This document shows positions 11,436 through 22,929 of a stretch of 64,000 bases of DNA, one piece after another. How positions within the stretch are numbered: position 1 is the stretch's first letter; every line of letters starts with the position of its first letter. The stretch is from positions 34,421,639 to 34,485,638 of the forward strand of contig NC_067116.1 in assembly GCF_021347895.1 (NCBI RefSeq), read 5' to 3'. This stretch comes from Acanthochromis polyacanthus (Eukaryota; Chordata; Actinopteri; Pomacentridae). The position numbers and the translations under genes are program-made. Under the pieces are notes generated by a model. The model searched no databases. It was given only the letters and a program-made list of their open reading frames with translations, and was not told the DNA's origin.

Positions 11436-11980
11436 CCCTTTAAGCTTCAGTCAATTCCAGCCGTTTTCAGTACAAAAAATCGCTAATATTCTATTTTTAA
11501 ATTTAAAAAATGACGAAAAATACAGGGAATATTGGACGCACATCGCGAGGTGCATTTCCTTGAAAACGACCGATTCGTGGATTTTATACCGACTTCAGGA
11601 CATGTTTTGGACAAAATAGTTTACTGGCTTGTGTCATCTGATGTAAAAGGTTGGATTATGGCCGTTTTTTGTGGAATCTTTTTTTTTTGTGTGTAATAAT
11701 GAACCCGGAAATGTGAGTCGCGCTGTGTGCGTTGAAGCCGTGTATAGAGAACGGATGGATGAATATTTGTTTTTGTCGGACAAATGTGTTTTTCTCACCC
11801 GCTGTGGTAATCACATCTGAAAGTGGTTTATACCGGCGGATTCATGAGAATCTAAGCTTTCCATCGGCGTATAGTGTTTGTATAATCGGGTTTGCAGCCG
11901 TCGGACATTCTTGAAATTCCTATGCAAATTAGTAAGTGTACCGCCGGCGGTACACCTACGATGCACTGAAGCGTAAAGGG
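11436..11980. mobile_element. piggyBac-type non-autonomous element, 545 bp
   Basis: The element is bounded by TTAA at 11432-11435 and 11981-11984. Its ends are inverted repeats: left CCCTTTAAGCTTCAGTCAAT, right, read inward, CCCTTTACGCTTCAGTGCAT. TTAA target duplication plus ends starting with CCC is the hallmark of the piggyBac superfamily. No transposase ORF is present; the longest ORFs are about 60 codons. A second inverted pair near the right end (CCGCCGGCGG) can form a small hairpin. Mobilisation would need a transposase from elsewhere. Confidence 0.85.
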
Positions 11981-11984
11981 TTAA

Positions 11985-14900
11985 GGTATTTCACCATTTT
12001 TTTGCTATTGTCTTTTAATTTTTTTTTTTTTTTTTTTTTACAGTGCAGCTCTTGTACAACTTCGCTCAACACCACAAAACTAATCTATACTATACAATTA
12101 CAAGGTGTAATATTGGAGTAACTCAGCTGGAAGCCATGTCTGAAGTATGACAGCGGTACAGAAAGCCCAACTCTGCAAGTTCACAAGATTTCTGTTACAT
12201 ATGAAACCCCTAAAGTCTGAACCTGTATTTCTGAGACTATCAATGGCACAATGCTGCTCCAAGATGAAAATGTTCAACCGCTGATTTCACGTATTGCGTC
12301 TTCCAGTGTATTAAAAAATACTCCCTGTACCTGAGGTTATGTGACTGCTGCTCCGAAAAGAGAAGACGTGGCACAGATCTCGATTGCTGAAAAAGTCCAG
12401 TGCTCACAGGTACGCACAATATGGACACACAAAAACACAAACCTACTGGACATTTCGAACCTAAAAGACTACAGTGTTCACTCAGTCATTCATTTACTGT
12501 ACTGTGACGACACAGCTTCAGAAATGGATCAAATTTTTGTTAAATTGCCATATGTTGGTAATACTGTGACAACAGCTACATAAAGAATGTACAGTATGTT
12601 CACAATTACACGTAGATTCTCTTCTCTTGCTTGTGCTATTGGAAGATCAAATTTGCCCACAAGATGATGTTGCTGTTTTAAACTACAAGCTGTTTTTACC
12701 AAAAATGCCCCCATTCTAGATTCCCCAGAAAAGGCATTCACTACATTTCCTGCTAGTCTGATCACTGGCATCATGTTCTGTAAAAACCAGTCCTCCACAG
12801 TTCTTAGGAATCTTATAAATGCCGTAATTACTTCATGCTTCTGAAACTATACTACGGAAATTGTTCGTTGAAGTTTGCGTGTTATTCTTTGGAATCTCTC
12901 TGATGGAAATTTGGATTATTTTGGTATAGACAAGTGGTTTGGTACTCCGCCCAGCTGTGTTAGGATTGACTTGACAAAAGGAAAATGAGCCATACAACAC
13001 ACACTGGCAATTTTGAATTCAAGCAAATTAACAACCAAGAAATCCTTTTATTACCATAGATGTTGAGCTAAATTTTCAGCCAAACCATAAATGATTTTAT
13101 GAGGAATATAAATACAGAGCTGCTTGTATTGAATGAAGATTTGTGTCTCTGACTCTTTGTGTAATATCTTGTTCTTATTTGACACTCTGAGCGTAACCAT
13201 CTGCTTTTTGGGATCACAGAGAAAAAGAGGGAGGTCAGATCTCAGTCAGCCGCTGACACACTTACAGTCAGCCAGCGAGGTGTCAGCCAGAAAACTAGAT
13301 CAAGAGACAACAATGACAAGTGTTTATCGGTGAATGACACAGTCACTCTCTCTGGATAATGACTGGCGTTCAGTGTGAGCTTATGTAAATGCCCTAGTTA
13401 GGAATGAATGAGAGAAGCTGCATTTCACCCCTTTGTTTTAGCATTTGGTGCGTATTTTATTATCATAGTTAGTGCAGATGTGTTTGTTATTGCCAGTCTG
13501 CTACTCGCATTTAGCATACTGATGAACTGTGATGCCAACATATAGTCTTGGTTTAGTGGCTTTTGTGATATATTTAAGGGATAGAAAAAGGGATCATAGT
13601 GACAACAGTTCATGCTGTTTGTTTACCTGGAAGATAAAAGTCCAAAGAAACTAACTGGAAGTTACTGAAGTCCCCTAGCTCTCCTCCTCTAGCTAAGGAA
13701 TGCACTCAAACTTTATTTTTGGAGTTCCAATAGTTACTGGGTTTATTTTTGGCCTTCTGCAGAACAGCTATCATTAAAACAGTCGTGACTAAGGACTCAA
13801 GGTCGTGCTGCAAAAGTTTCTTAATAAAAACAATCATCTACACAAGTTTTTTAATTCTCTGGAAGTCATATGTTTTTCTTTTTTAGAGCAAGTTGTAAGA
13901 TTCATCAGGCCACTTCGAAATCGAAATAATATTACATACAAAAAAAGACAAAATTTAGGAAAAAACACTATTAAATTACAAAACGTAAAAGAGTTTTCAA
14001 ACTAGGATTCAAAAGAACTTTCAGGCATTATAGACACAAGACCTAATTCATTTACAAGGCCTTTAATGTGTTTTTTTACCCTCTTACATGATCTAATTGC
14101 TTCCTTTATAATGTGGCTTCATAATAAATTGTGCTCCAAGCGACAGCTCTGTGCACCTGCATGAATAACATGAAAAACAAACCAAGGCTTGACTCATTTA
14201 TATCCTTGGAGCACAGGTTTTAAATTTAGCCTCATTCTACCTCCAGGTTTCTTATTTGTGCAAGTACATCTTTTATTTTCTTCCTCTGCAATATTATGAG
14301 GTCTTTATAGATCTAAATCAAAGGCTGAAAAATGAGTCAAGGCTGAACATGTGTCCAAAGTATAAAAAGAAAATACAGAGCAAAAGGCTGCATGAACTGA
14401 ATGAACCACTGAAACTCTTTTGCCATGCAAGCTAAAATAAAACCAATGAAAAACAACGTTCAGGGTGACATTTCATCTGCAAATGTCCTTATTATCCCTC
14501 AGATTTGAACATTTCTTTTCCTATTCTGGGAAACACAATAACAAAAAACTACACTAATTTGCAAGCGTGATGACTTCGAACAAAAGCACAGATGATTTAC
14601 AAAATTACACTTTGTATCACTGCTGTTTACGAAGAATTTCTTGGATTTCCCATACAGACTCATATGTTGAGTTTCTGGGAAGCAGTTGAAGGTCTGAAGC
14701 AGAGACAATGAGATTTTTCGCTGCAAACTGTGTGTGGGTGTGTTTGTGCGTTCAGGTGCGTGCATATCCTTGTGTTCAGCTCTGTGTGGGAGATGAAGTG
14801 TTTCTGAGAAATGCCCGGGATCTTTCCTCAGAAACACAATGAGAGGTCAGTGTCCTGTTTGAGACCACCCGCGAGGCTTCACTGAATCCTCATTTTCTAA

Positions 14901-16349
14901 ATCTTACAACAAACTACAGGAAAACACAAACACACTCAGTCACCCTTTATTTTCTTTGAGCCTCAGATCACACTAAACAACTGGAGGTTTGAACTCAGCA
15001 CAGTCCCACTACAGCTATACGGTCTCTTCATCTTTCAGATTACAGTAGAATTACTACTGATTCCACAAGACCACAAATCCTACAGATGTGCATGTGTCAG
15101 TGGCACAGATTTCAGGAGAAATGCATCGGATAATATATAGAATATATATTATTCACAACACCTGCATTTATGCCCTCCAATAAAAACTCAGCAGGTATAT
15201 TATTAAATGAGAAAAGTTGCTCTACTGGAGAATAAACATTTCAGAATCAGTTTTGTGAACATTCAAATTAAATTGACAGGTTACGTAAGAATGATAAGGG
15301 TCAATATATACAGTAATTGCGGGACTTTTTGTATCATAGTTGACATTTTTGCTGTTTTCAGGCCTAAAATCAACATGGCCACCTATAACCAAGCACCACA
15401 TGGCGCTTTTAGAGAAACATTCTTCTAAATATTATACATACAATTGAGTGATATTGAAATTGAAAGTTATTTCTAAAGATACCGTAGTAAACCTGTTGAC
15501 ATGTGATAAATCCACACTTGACTCACACACTGCTTTATATTAAATCACTAAGAAAGCCTTGAAGTCTTGCCAGTCTTTTCTTCAGGAGGAAATGACATCA
15601 TGTGGAGCAGGTCATGTGATCTGGAATTAACGCATTTCCTTGAGAGGTGTTTTTGTAATGGGTAATGGATAACAGATAATGAATGGATGGATTTCCACCA
15701 TAAATTCATACAGATTTGATCCCACACCCAAATCTGTGAGCCAAAAAGTACACAGCACCTCCAGTAGAAATATACATTAAATACCTTTTAATCTATAATA
15801 GTAACCTGCTGAACTCCATATACTAGCAGACAGCTGGAACAAACATTCGTATCATGTTTATGTGTTATATGTATTATTAGTATGAACCACTTTAGCCATT
15901 TCACGTGCATGTCACTGCAGTGTATAATTTATGCTTTCAGACAAAGAGCAGAGCACATTAGAAACCCACAAATGAACTCTTTCTTAATGATCCACCATTT
16001 ATCATATAAGTTGTCCGTGTAATTTATCTGTTAATCTGACATACAATAGACTCTTCCTGCGTGAACACATCAGTGGTCATGCAGTTGATGTGGTGAACTA
16101 ATGATGCATATGCTTGTTATAATTATGTGTAATTTAAATCGGCTGTGATTCACTGGTGCCCTTTGAAGATCAGCAAAGTAGAAATATGACGCACATTCAA
16201 CGCAGAAAGAACAAAAGTTGAGGCATTGGAAGATTGTTGAAATGTGCCTGAATGAGCTTCAGTGGGTGTGAATGAGTAAAAACTGGACTTCAGATTTTCT
16301 TTCTGAGAATTTTGTCTTCAGTACCTGGCATTTTTGTTAAAGGATGCAC
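11985..16349. other. intergenic, no gene recognised
   Basis: AT-rich DNA with a poly-T run at about 12018-12039. Short ORFs on both strands lack known motifs, splice context or coding-like composition. No RNA gene or mobile element recognised. Confidence 0.5.
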
Positions 16350-16353
16350 TAAA

Positions 16354-16437
16354 CCCTTTGATGCACAACATGGGTCAAGAGATGCCCATTTTCCATTGAA
16401 TGTGGGTCACTTTTGGCCCATGATGGACATCAAAGGG
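16354..16437. mobile_element. 84-bp TTAA hairpin element (piggyBac-type MITE)
   Basis: The left end is CCCTTTGATGCACAACATGG and the right end, read inward, CCCTTTGATGTCCATCATGG, so the two halves pair into one long hairpin. The right flank is TTAA (16438-16441); the left flank is TAAA (16350-16353), one change from TTAA. The size and palindromic form suit a miniature element with nearly all internal sequence lost. Confidence 0.75.
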
Positions 16438-16441
16438 TTAA

Positions 16442-18239
16442 ATTGAGACACGTGAACACAAACAAGACCTTCAGTTGACAACAGGTTGATTTTAGTGTTT
16501 TCATTCACTGTCTACCGTAATTCAGCCACTTCACTGGACTATGTGGATGTGTAGCAACCAAACTTGATTAACACCTCCTCCAGGACCATGACGTGTTCTC
16601 AGTAATAACTAATCTCAGTCTGTTTTTAACATCCTACCTTAGCTAAGTTTGTAATATACAGTATGTTGCAATTAGAACATTTCTGGTGAGACTCCAGATA
16701 AAAAAAACAGCCTTTTGCTTTACACTGCAGAGTTCCTCTTCTAGTTTGAGCTCAAGCTTTAATGGGCATTTTACTATTTAAAAAACAGTTTGAATCAAAA
16801 TTTACAGCTTCCATAGGAGAATATGTATTACAAAGTTAAATAAATTAGTAAATAAGTGCCTTTTCATTTTTCAAAAATGTAATTAAAAATCTATCCAAGG
16901 ATTTTTGTTGAATATCTTTTTTTTTTTTTGGTATGGACCAGTGGTTAATAAATATATTTGCAAGCAGTGAGAAAATTGATGTGACTATCCAGTAAGTTGG
17001 GTAAAATCCATTCACTAACACCACTGATGGAAAGATTTAATGAAATGAATCTATCTAGTATATAAACCAATAAGCCTCAATTCTTTCCAGGTATAATGGC
17101 TCAAAATTCCTCAAGTGGGGCATTATCATTTGCACCATCTGCCGTTGTGATGAACTGAAATACTGCAACCTTTGAAGACATTGCTCGAGTTCCTCACTCA
17201 ATACAAAACCTTCAGTCTCCTCACCACCAAGTATCAACTTCGAGCGTCATCGTCAAGAGAGCTGTCAGTGAGTGATTTCAGTTCAACACCCACCTTTGTT
17301 AAGGAGTTTGTGCTTCTGCATCTTTAAGTGGAGGAAAGTGTTTCCAGCATCACACGCAGGAGTCTCATTCAGTCAGCATCTGCTTCACTGCTGCTGGTTT
17401 CTGTCAGCTGCCTGGTTTGTTTAACACATTTGTTGAAGTCTGTGACAAGAAAGTAAAAACTGTTGAAGCAGAAGAGGACTTTCATCTTGATCATCTGTCA
17501 GAGAAGAAACGTGCAGGTGTTCATAGTAGAACTGAACCGTAAACGGCTATTAATGAACCTGGTAATCAACAAATCATCCTCCAGAAAAAAACAAAAACGC
17601 CACTGGAGAAAGAGTTTGTGGCAGCCAGTAGTTTCCACTACTGCACTCTGATCTCTGCAGATGTAATTTTTGGTGTGTCAATCCCAAAGGCCATCCTGAT
17701 AGCAGGAGCTGCCACCAGTTTCTCACCAGTCATGCTTGTTTTTATCTACTGTTGTTCTGTTACTGTCAGTCTCAGCTGAGACGATAGAGTCTCTGTGTAG
17801 ACCTGATCCTGCTCTACAGGAGATAACTGCTGTTACAGAGTCTTCAAAAACAGGAACTGTTCCTGCTGTGGTACGAGCAGACTTCAGTATGTTTTTGCCA
17901 AAGCAGAAGGATAGATTTTTCTTTTTGTTCCATTTTTGTCATAGAAGGAATTCAGGCTTTTTTCTTCCTGGTAAGAGCAACGATTTGGACTGTGCTGAGA
18001 GCAGGAACCGTCGCTGTTTTTGCCATGGGGTGAACAGTAGTTTTCACTGCCGTTTCTACAAACCACACAGGAGCAGACACCATGTTGGGGTATCTGCCAG
18101 CTGTGGTCAAACCGGCCAGCTGCTCAGTTTTATACCTGCTGGACCAGTTTCTTGCTCTCCTGATCGGTATCTAATCTGCTGCCATGCTTCTTCAGTTATC
18201 TTGTCAGATAGCTATGAAAAGCAGGTGCACTAATTCGCT
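16442..18239. other. intergenic, no gene recognised
   Basis: It contains a poly-T run (16917-16930) and, at 17460-18233, a less AT-rich stretch with coding-looking runs in several frames (for example FGVSIPKAILIAGAATSF near 17668 and RAGTVAVFAMG near 17998) broken by stops. This could be a decayed pseudogene; no family was recognised. Confidence 0.4.
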
Positions 18240-18500
18240 TCATGGCTCATTTAAAAGGGACTTAATATAGAGTCTTGGATGGTTGTTCAGGCGTTGGATG
18301 CAGGTACGAACGTCCAGCATCTGGGCAAACTGCACATGAGTGATACGAAGGTTCGCACTTTGCAACACAGCAAGAATGTCTGTGAAGTTTCCATGCAGGT
18401 GAGCAGGAGAAACAAAACAGCCTGCAGGTGTGAAAGTGGTTTTGACTTGAAACATTATCAGGGATTTTCCAGTTGGACTCAGTGTGAACACTCGACTCAA
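18240..18500 (-). pseudogene. unidentified ORF of 86 codons, possible gene fragment
   Basis: The minus-strand ORF begins MSRVFTLSPTGKSLIMFQ and ends YIKSLLNEP. Its composition, with hydrophobic and polar residues evenly mixed, looks more like protein than most chance ORFs nearby, but no family is recognised and no flanking exon was found. It lies next to the broken coding-like stretch at 17460-18233 on the other strand. It could be chance. Confidence 0.2.
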
Positions 18501-18524
18501 TTTGAAAATAAATAAATAAATAAA
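18501..18524 (+). repeat. (AAAT)n microsatellite
   Basis: About five AAAT/TAAA units lie at roughly 18505-18524. Confidence 0.8.
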
Positions 18525-19009
18525 ATGTTGGCGGCATTTTGGACTACATCACTGTTTACAACACATTTTAATTTTATTTGAATAAATACGAAAAAATAGA
18601 AGTTAAAAGTCATACTTTACCCTTTGTAAAGCTCTCAGATGACCAGGATAGTTATTTTGGGGTTTTTCTTTTGTAGCAATGTAGGCGTTTTTTCTCAGCA
18701 GCCATATTGTTTCTGACCTCTAATGCTACAGATGTGACCTTTAGCTAACCTGTGCTCATGTAACCTGCTTCATTCTCTATATAATAAACACTGTATTAAA
18801 CAGCATTAACTTTTCAAACAAACATTAATTTTAGAGTTTCATCTTTTCAAAGTTTTCTAACATCGTATTTATTTCTATTTTTACTCAGTTTCAATGACTG
18901 TATGATTTTAAACATTTACAAAATTATGATAAGATATGAAAACAAGCTTGTAATAAAAATCTGAATAAGAACCGTCTTTAGGACAGTTACAGAGGTGGTG
19001 CCAGTAGTT

Positions 19010-19420
19010 GGAATGACAGTCATCGAATGCCATTTAACCTTGTTTGGTTCAGCAAATCACATCCCCAATGTAGGAGCCTTATAGATAATGAATAGGGCCT
19101 TAAATTTAATTCTGTGTTTAACAGTGAGCCTGTGCTAGAATATGAAAAACAGAGTAATGTGTTTGCTCTTCTTGGCCTTTGTCTTTTTTCTGATAGCAGC
19201 ATTTTGAATGAGTGTAAATGTCTACTGGTCTTATTAAGGAGTTTGGTGAGAGATGCATTATAGTAGTGCATGTCACAGGTAAATAAACCATTAGTGAGTC
19301 TTTCTAAATGTTGCTTGAGCACAAAGTTTCTCAGGTTGGTCATGTTTTTAAGATACCAAAATGAGGACTGTGTACATTTTTGGGGGACATTTATTCCGTC
19401 TGTCAAATCACCTTTCTTTT
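19010..19420 (-). mobile_element. LINE fragment: C-terminal part of a non-LTR reverse transcriptase (Rex1/L2/CR1 type)
   Basis: The minus-strand ORF at 19020-19406 carries the order found after the RT domain of these LINEs: a CTQSSFWYLKNMTNLRNFVL block, then LERLTNGLFTCDMHYYNASL (family pattern: a Tyr-Cys-Asn near the middle), then LHSFKMLLSEK. After a frameshift the frame HRLTVKHRIKFKALFIIYKA follows, matching the conserved basic block near the LINE ORF end. The LINE would copy its RNA into DNA at the target site, but this is only a 5'-truncated, frameshifted relic. The exact clade is not resolved. Confidence 0.65.
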
Positions 19421-20500
19421 AAACTTATTGACACATTCATGTGGTGTTTTTCTTAAATGCCATTAAACATCACGGTTGAGCATTTCTGATTTGAAACTGT
19501 ACCAATGACAGCCATCAAATCGTGGCTTGTTGGATACAGCATTTAAGAGTCTGAACAGGCTCAGAGAAAAAGGAGATAGCAGGTAGAAACACAGAGGAAA
19601 AACTGTGCCAGACTCCTGGCAGTCGCTGAATTTTTCCTCCTGAGGGATTAGCTGAGATTTCAGGGTGACTGAGAGGACACTAAGCTGATAGCTGCAAAGA
19701 CGGACATGTTGTCTAATTTACAGTGAAAACCAAAACAAACAGAAGGTTTCTTTTTGGTAAAGATGTGTTCTGGACTGAGCTGGAGGGGACAAATGATCTA
19801 CTCAGTCTCTTGTTTCTGGCAAAACTGTGATATGGCATTTCTGTTCTGTAATTATATCCAGGAATATCTTGTCTTTAATAAAAGTCCATCAGGATGCTCT
19901 TGTACTGGATGAACATGTCAGAACAAGATTAAACTATATCCTATTTCCTTTTTAAGTAGGAACTGTAGGCAGGTCGTGAGCACATTTTCCTTGGAAAAGT
20001 GACAAAATAAACTCAGAAAGGCCATGCATACTAGAATAAAGATAGATTTTTGAGTGTGCTCCCATGATGCAATGAAATTGGAGAGGTTGCTTCCTGCTGT
20101 GGAAATGAAATAAACTGTGGATAATGGTGAGATTGCTTTCTGAATACCACAAAAGACAAAAAACTAACAAAAATATTAACTACTTGGGAAAAATTGGGCA
20201 AAAGAGGTCTTCCGAAGATACCATTCCATGTATGCATAGAACGGTAATCATATGCTGGAGGTATACCACAGTCATGTTCAAAATTAAGCACATTCCATGG
20301 AAACAGTTGGCTTTTTTGACATATTTGGACAAACAAAACGTTGATTGTATTGGAGATGGAGCCTACAGAACAGAACTGCAAGCCAGATTAGCTTTTTTTG
20401 ATCATTTATTTAACAAAAATATCAATAGATGTAATATTCTTGTGTGGTTTGCAGCCTATTATTGCTCTTTTTTAGAAGAAATAATTTGTAGGTGTTTTGT
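19421..20500. other. intergenic, no gene recognised
   Basis: AT-rich DNA with overlapping ORFs on both strands (such as 20124-20555 plus and 20031-20381 minus) that overlap each other and show no recognisable domain. Confidence 0.5.
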
Positions 20501-20520
20501 ATTATTGTCTTCTGCTCAGT

Positions 20521-20730
20521 GGCTGATATTCCGTGGGGGCACGGGGGTGCAGTGACACCCGTGTGATCTGACTCATAGACATAATAAAGAGTAGACGCCA
20601 CATCGACCACTACTGCCTATTGGGGCTGACGAGCGGTGGGGCCGCCATCTTGGTCCGGTCATCTGCTCCACTCAGCGCTGTTTGACAGCGCATTTAATCC
20701 ATCTTAACTCTGAATATTAAACTGATTTTC
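20521..20730. repeat. likely interspersed repeat (MITE-like)
   Basis: A GC-richer block with words such as CATAGACATAATAAAGAGTA and CATCTTGGTCCGGTCATCTG, which I recognise from a repeat seen in several teleost genomes. The ends were not defined and the class is unknown. Confidence 0.35.
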
Positions 20731-20820
20731 ACGTGTTTTTTATTTTTTTTGCAGAAAACATCATACATGTAGCTATGATACAGGACAAATGGTTCGGTGT
20801 ATTTTAATATTCATAGCGGG

Positions 20821-20935
20821 AATAATAGATAATAATAATAATAATAATAGGTAATAGAATATTCTGATATTAAGCTCGACTGTAGACAGGTATTTTCCAA
20901 ACATTGTAAACACACACACACACTAATATATGTTA
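20821..20935 (+). repeat. (AAT)n and short (CA)n microsatellites
   Basis: About seven AAT/ATA units at 20828-20850 and a short CA run at about 20911-20923. Confidence 0.85.
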
Positions 20936-21605
20936 GAGAAGCAGATAATAGCAGTAAAGTCAATTATTTTAATAATTTGAAGAGACAATATATGATTACA
21001 CTTTATATACATATACAAACAAAATGCTGACTAATGAACACATATTTTTATATGTAAAGTAAAGATATCAAGTTGAACATCTGGATGGAGGTTGATAAAA
21101 GTTGACCTTCCTTCATTTCTCTGGAGCCAACTCCATGGATTTTAGGGATGCTGGTTAAAGTTTGTGAACCAATGTTGGTTCACAAACAAGAACACAGAAT
21201 GTGTCTGACCAAAAGCCTCTAAAGACTCACTACAGCCAAGATAAAGACACAACTCAGCTGCACCAAATCCACTAATCAATGCACACATTAGCACCATGTG
21301 CTAACTGTGGCTAAAGAACCCCATTCACCAAGACAACTATTCAGAACAAAGCCCTAAAACACACCAAGAAACACATTAAAGAGGATTTTACTGCTGGAAG
21401 CTGCAATCCAACACCTAAAGAACAAACTAAAGCAACAGAGCCAAACCTGGTTCAGTGAAGAGAAGCAGAGGAAATGTTTGACTGCAGACATAAAGCAGGA
21501 AGACACTGAGCTGCTCAGGTGTTCCTGATAACACCAAGCAGCCACCTGGACAGCCAATAGGAACACAGCTTACTGGAAGTCCAGAGGGCTGGCTTAGTGA
21601 AGGAA
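20936..21605. other. intergenic, no gene recognised
   Basis: AT-rich then A-rich DNA. A short palindrome of TTTGTGAACCAATGTTGGTTCACAAA type lies at about 21161-21187 and could form a stem-loop. No ORF of interest. Confidence 0.45.
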
Positions 21606-21611
21606 ATTTAG

Positions 21612-21665
21612 TTAGATAGATAGATAGATAAAACCTTTATTAATCCCACAGCGGGGAAATTTAGT
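21612..21665 (-). repeat. (GATA)n tract with a retrotransposon-like 3' tail
   Basis: GATA units are followed by CCTTTATTAATCCCACAGCG and GGGAAATTT. In reverse complement this resembles the 3' end of common fish LINE/SINE families, which finish in short ATCT repeats. Only the tail is visible here. Confidence 0.45.
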
Positions 21666-22925
21666 TTAAAGTTGAAGCAGAAAGTTAACAAAGAAAGTTG
21701 AAAACCACCTTCTGATACTGCCCCTTCTTCTGCTCCAGCCAGTATTTCAAATCTCCATACAACATCTCTCTGTGAGATTCATATATTGTTTTCCTGTCTA
21801 AGTTGCCCATAAGTCTGGGACTTCTTTTAGCATCAGATTGCTCTGGGGTTGAATTTGCAAGGAGTCAGTACTTATCAAAGTGGCAGGTGTTTGACATCTA
21901 TACCATTTGTAGTTGATTTTCCATACAGAAAAGAGTTTTATGTCAAATGATTTGTACGTCTTAAATCCTAGCCAGACCCAAAAAGCATCCAGAAGCTTTT
22001 ACTTGAAATCCTTAGATAGCTCTTTAGATCTTGGCATGATGACAAAACACACTTGAGGTGGAGCGATCTAATGTTATGAATTTTAAAGTGACATAAATGT
22101 AAAAGTGTAGTATTCAGTGAGACTGTTTTGCTCCCACGTCGGCAGCTGCACAAAATTTGTAAATTTTTGGCCATAACTCAGAGCTTAATTTTCACTTGCA
22201 TAATAGTATATTAAAAATTAAGCGGTGACGTTTTATATTCAAAAGGTCAAAGGTTAAATCTGCTAAGTGATGAGGTTGTAATTCTAGTAGATTTAAATTA
22301 TGAACACCACAGTTTTGTCAACTGTTTGATTACATCACCTTTACTGCTTTTTCTGTGCCAACAATTTTCACCATGGGATGCACTAAATTTTTGACGTGGC
22401 AGTTGTTTCATGTTCACCATCTTCAGTGTGTTGACACGGTAACATGGAGAGAAGAGAATGTAGTTAGCTGTGCAGGTGTTTGACCACAAACTAAAGTTTA
22501 GATGAAATTCTAAATTTGATTTGATTCTGTTGTGTGGAACTTCAGCAAGACGCTGATGTTCTTACAAGTCATCCTGAGTGGCACAAGATTGTCTGTCCCA
22601 ACTTCCACTGATATCCATCTATTAGTTGTTTAGCAATTTCACTCAAAACCACAATGTCAACCTTATAGTGATCAGGGCAAGACCAAAGTCTGCAGGATTG
22701 ACCCTCAGGGTACTTAAACACCCAATATTTGTTGTGAAGCTTTAATCTGGATCAAAGTGTTGGAACAGCTGACTTTGCAATTCCTACACCAGAATCACCA
22801 GGGGGCTAACAATTAACAGAGGATGGTTTTTGTCTAAAACTGCTGTATTCAGGGTTCATCCTTCCACTAACATGCTGTAGCTGTAAAGGAATAAAGACCA
22901 AACATTTCTCCAAGTCAGTTGATAG
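21666..22925. other. intergenic, no gene recognised
   Basis: AT-rich DNA with short ORFs only. It lies between the fish repeats and the proposed end of the usp46 transcript. Confidence 0.5.
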
Positions 22926-22929
22926 TCAT

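Noticed and set aside
17736..18233. 165-codon plus-strand ORF with a hydrophobic start
   Set aside because: No domain, no splice context, and several alternative frames look equally coding-like; at most a decayed pseudogene, so not called as a gene.
20031..20555. Overlapping 116- and 143-codon ORFs on opposite strands
   Set aside because: Neither has motifs or splice support; mutual overlap suggests chance.
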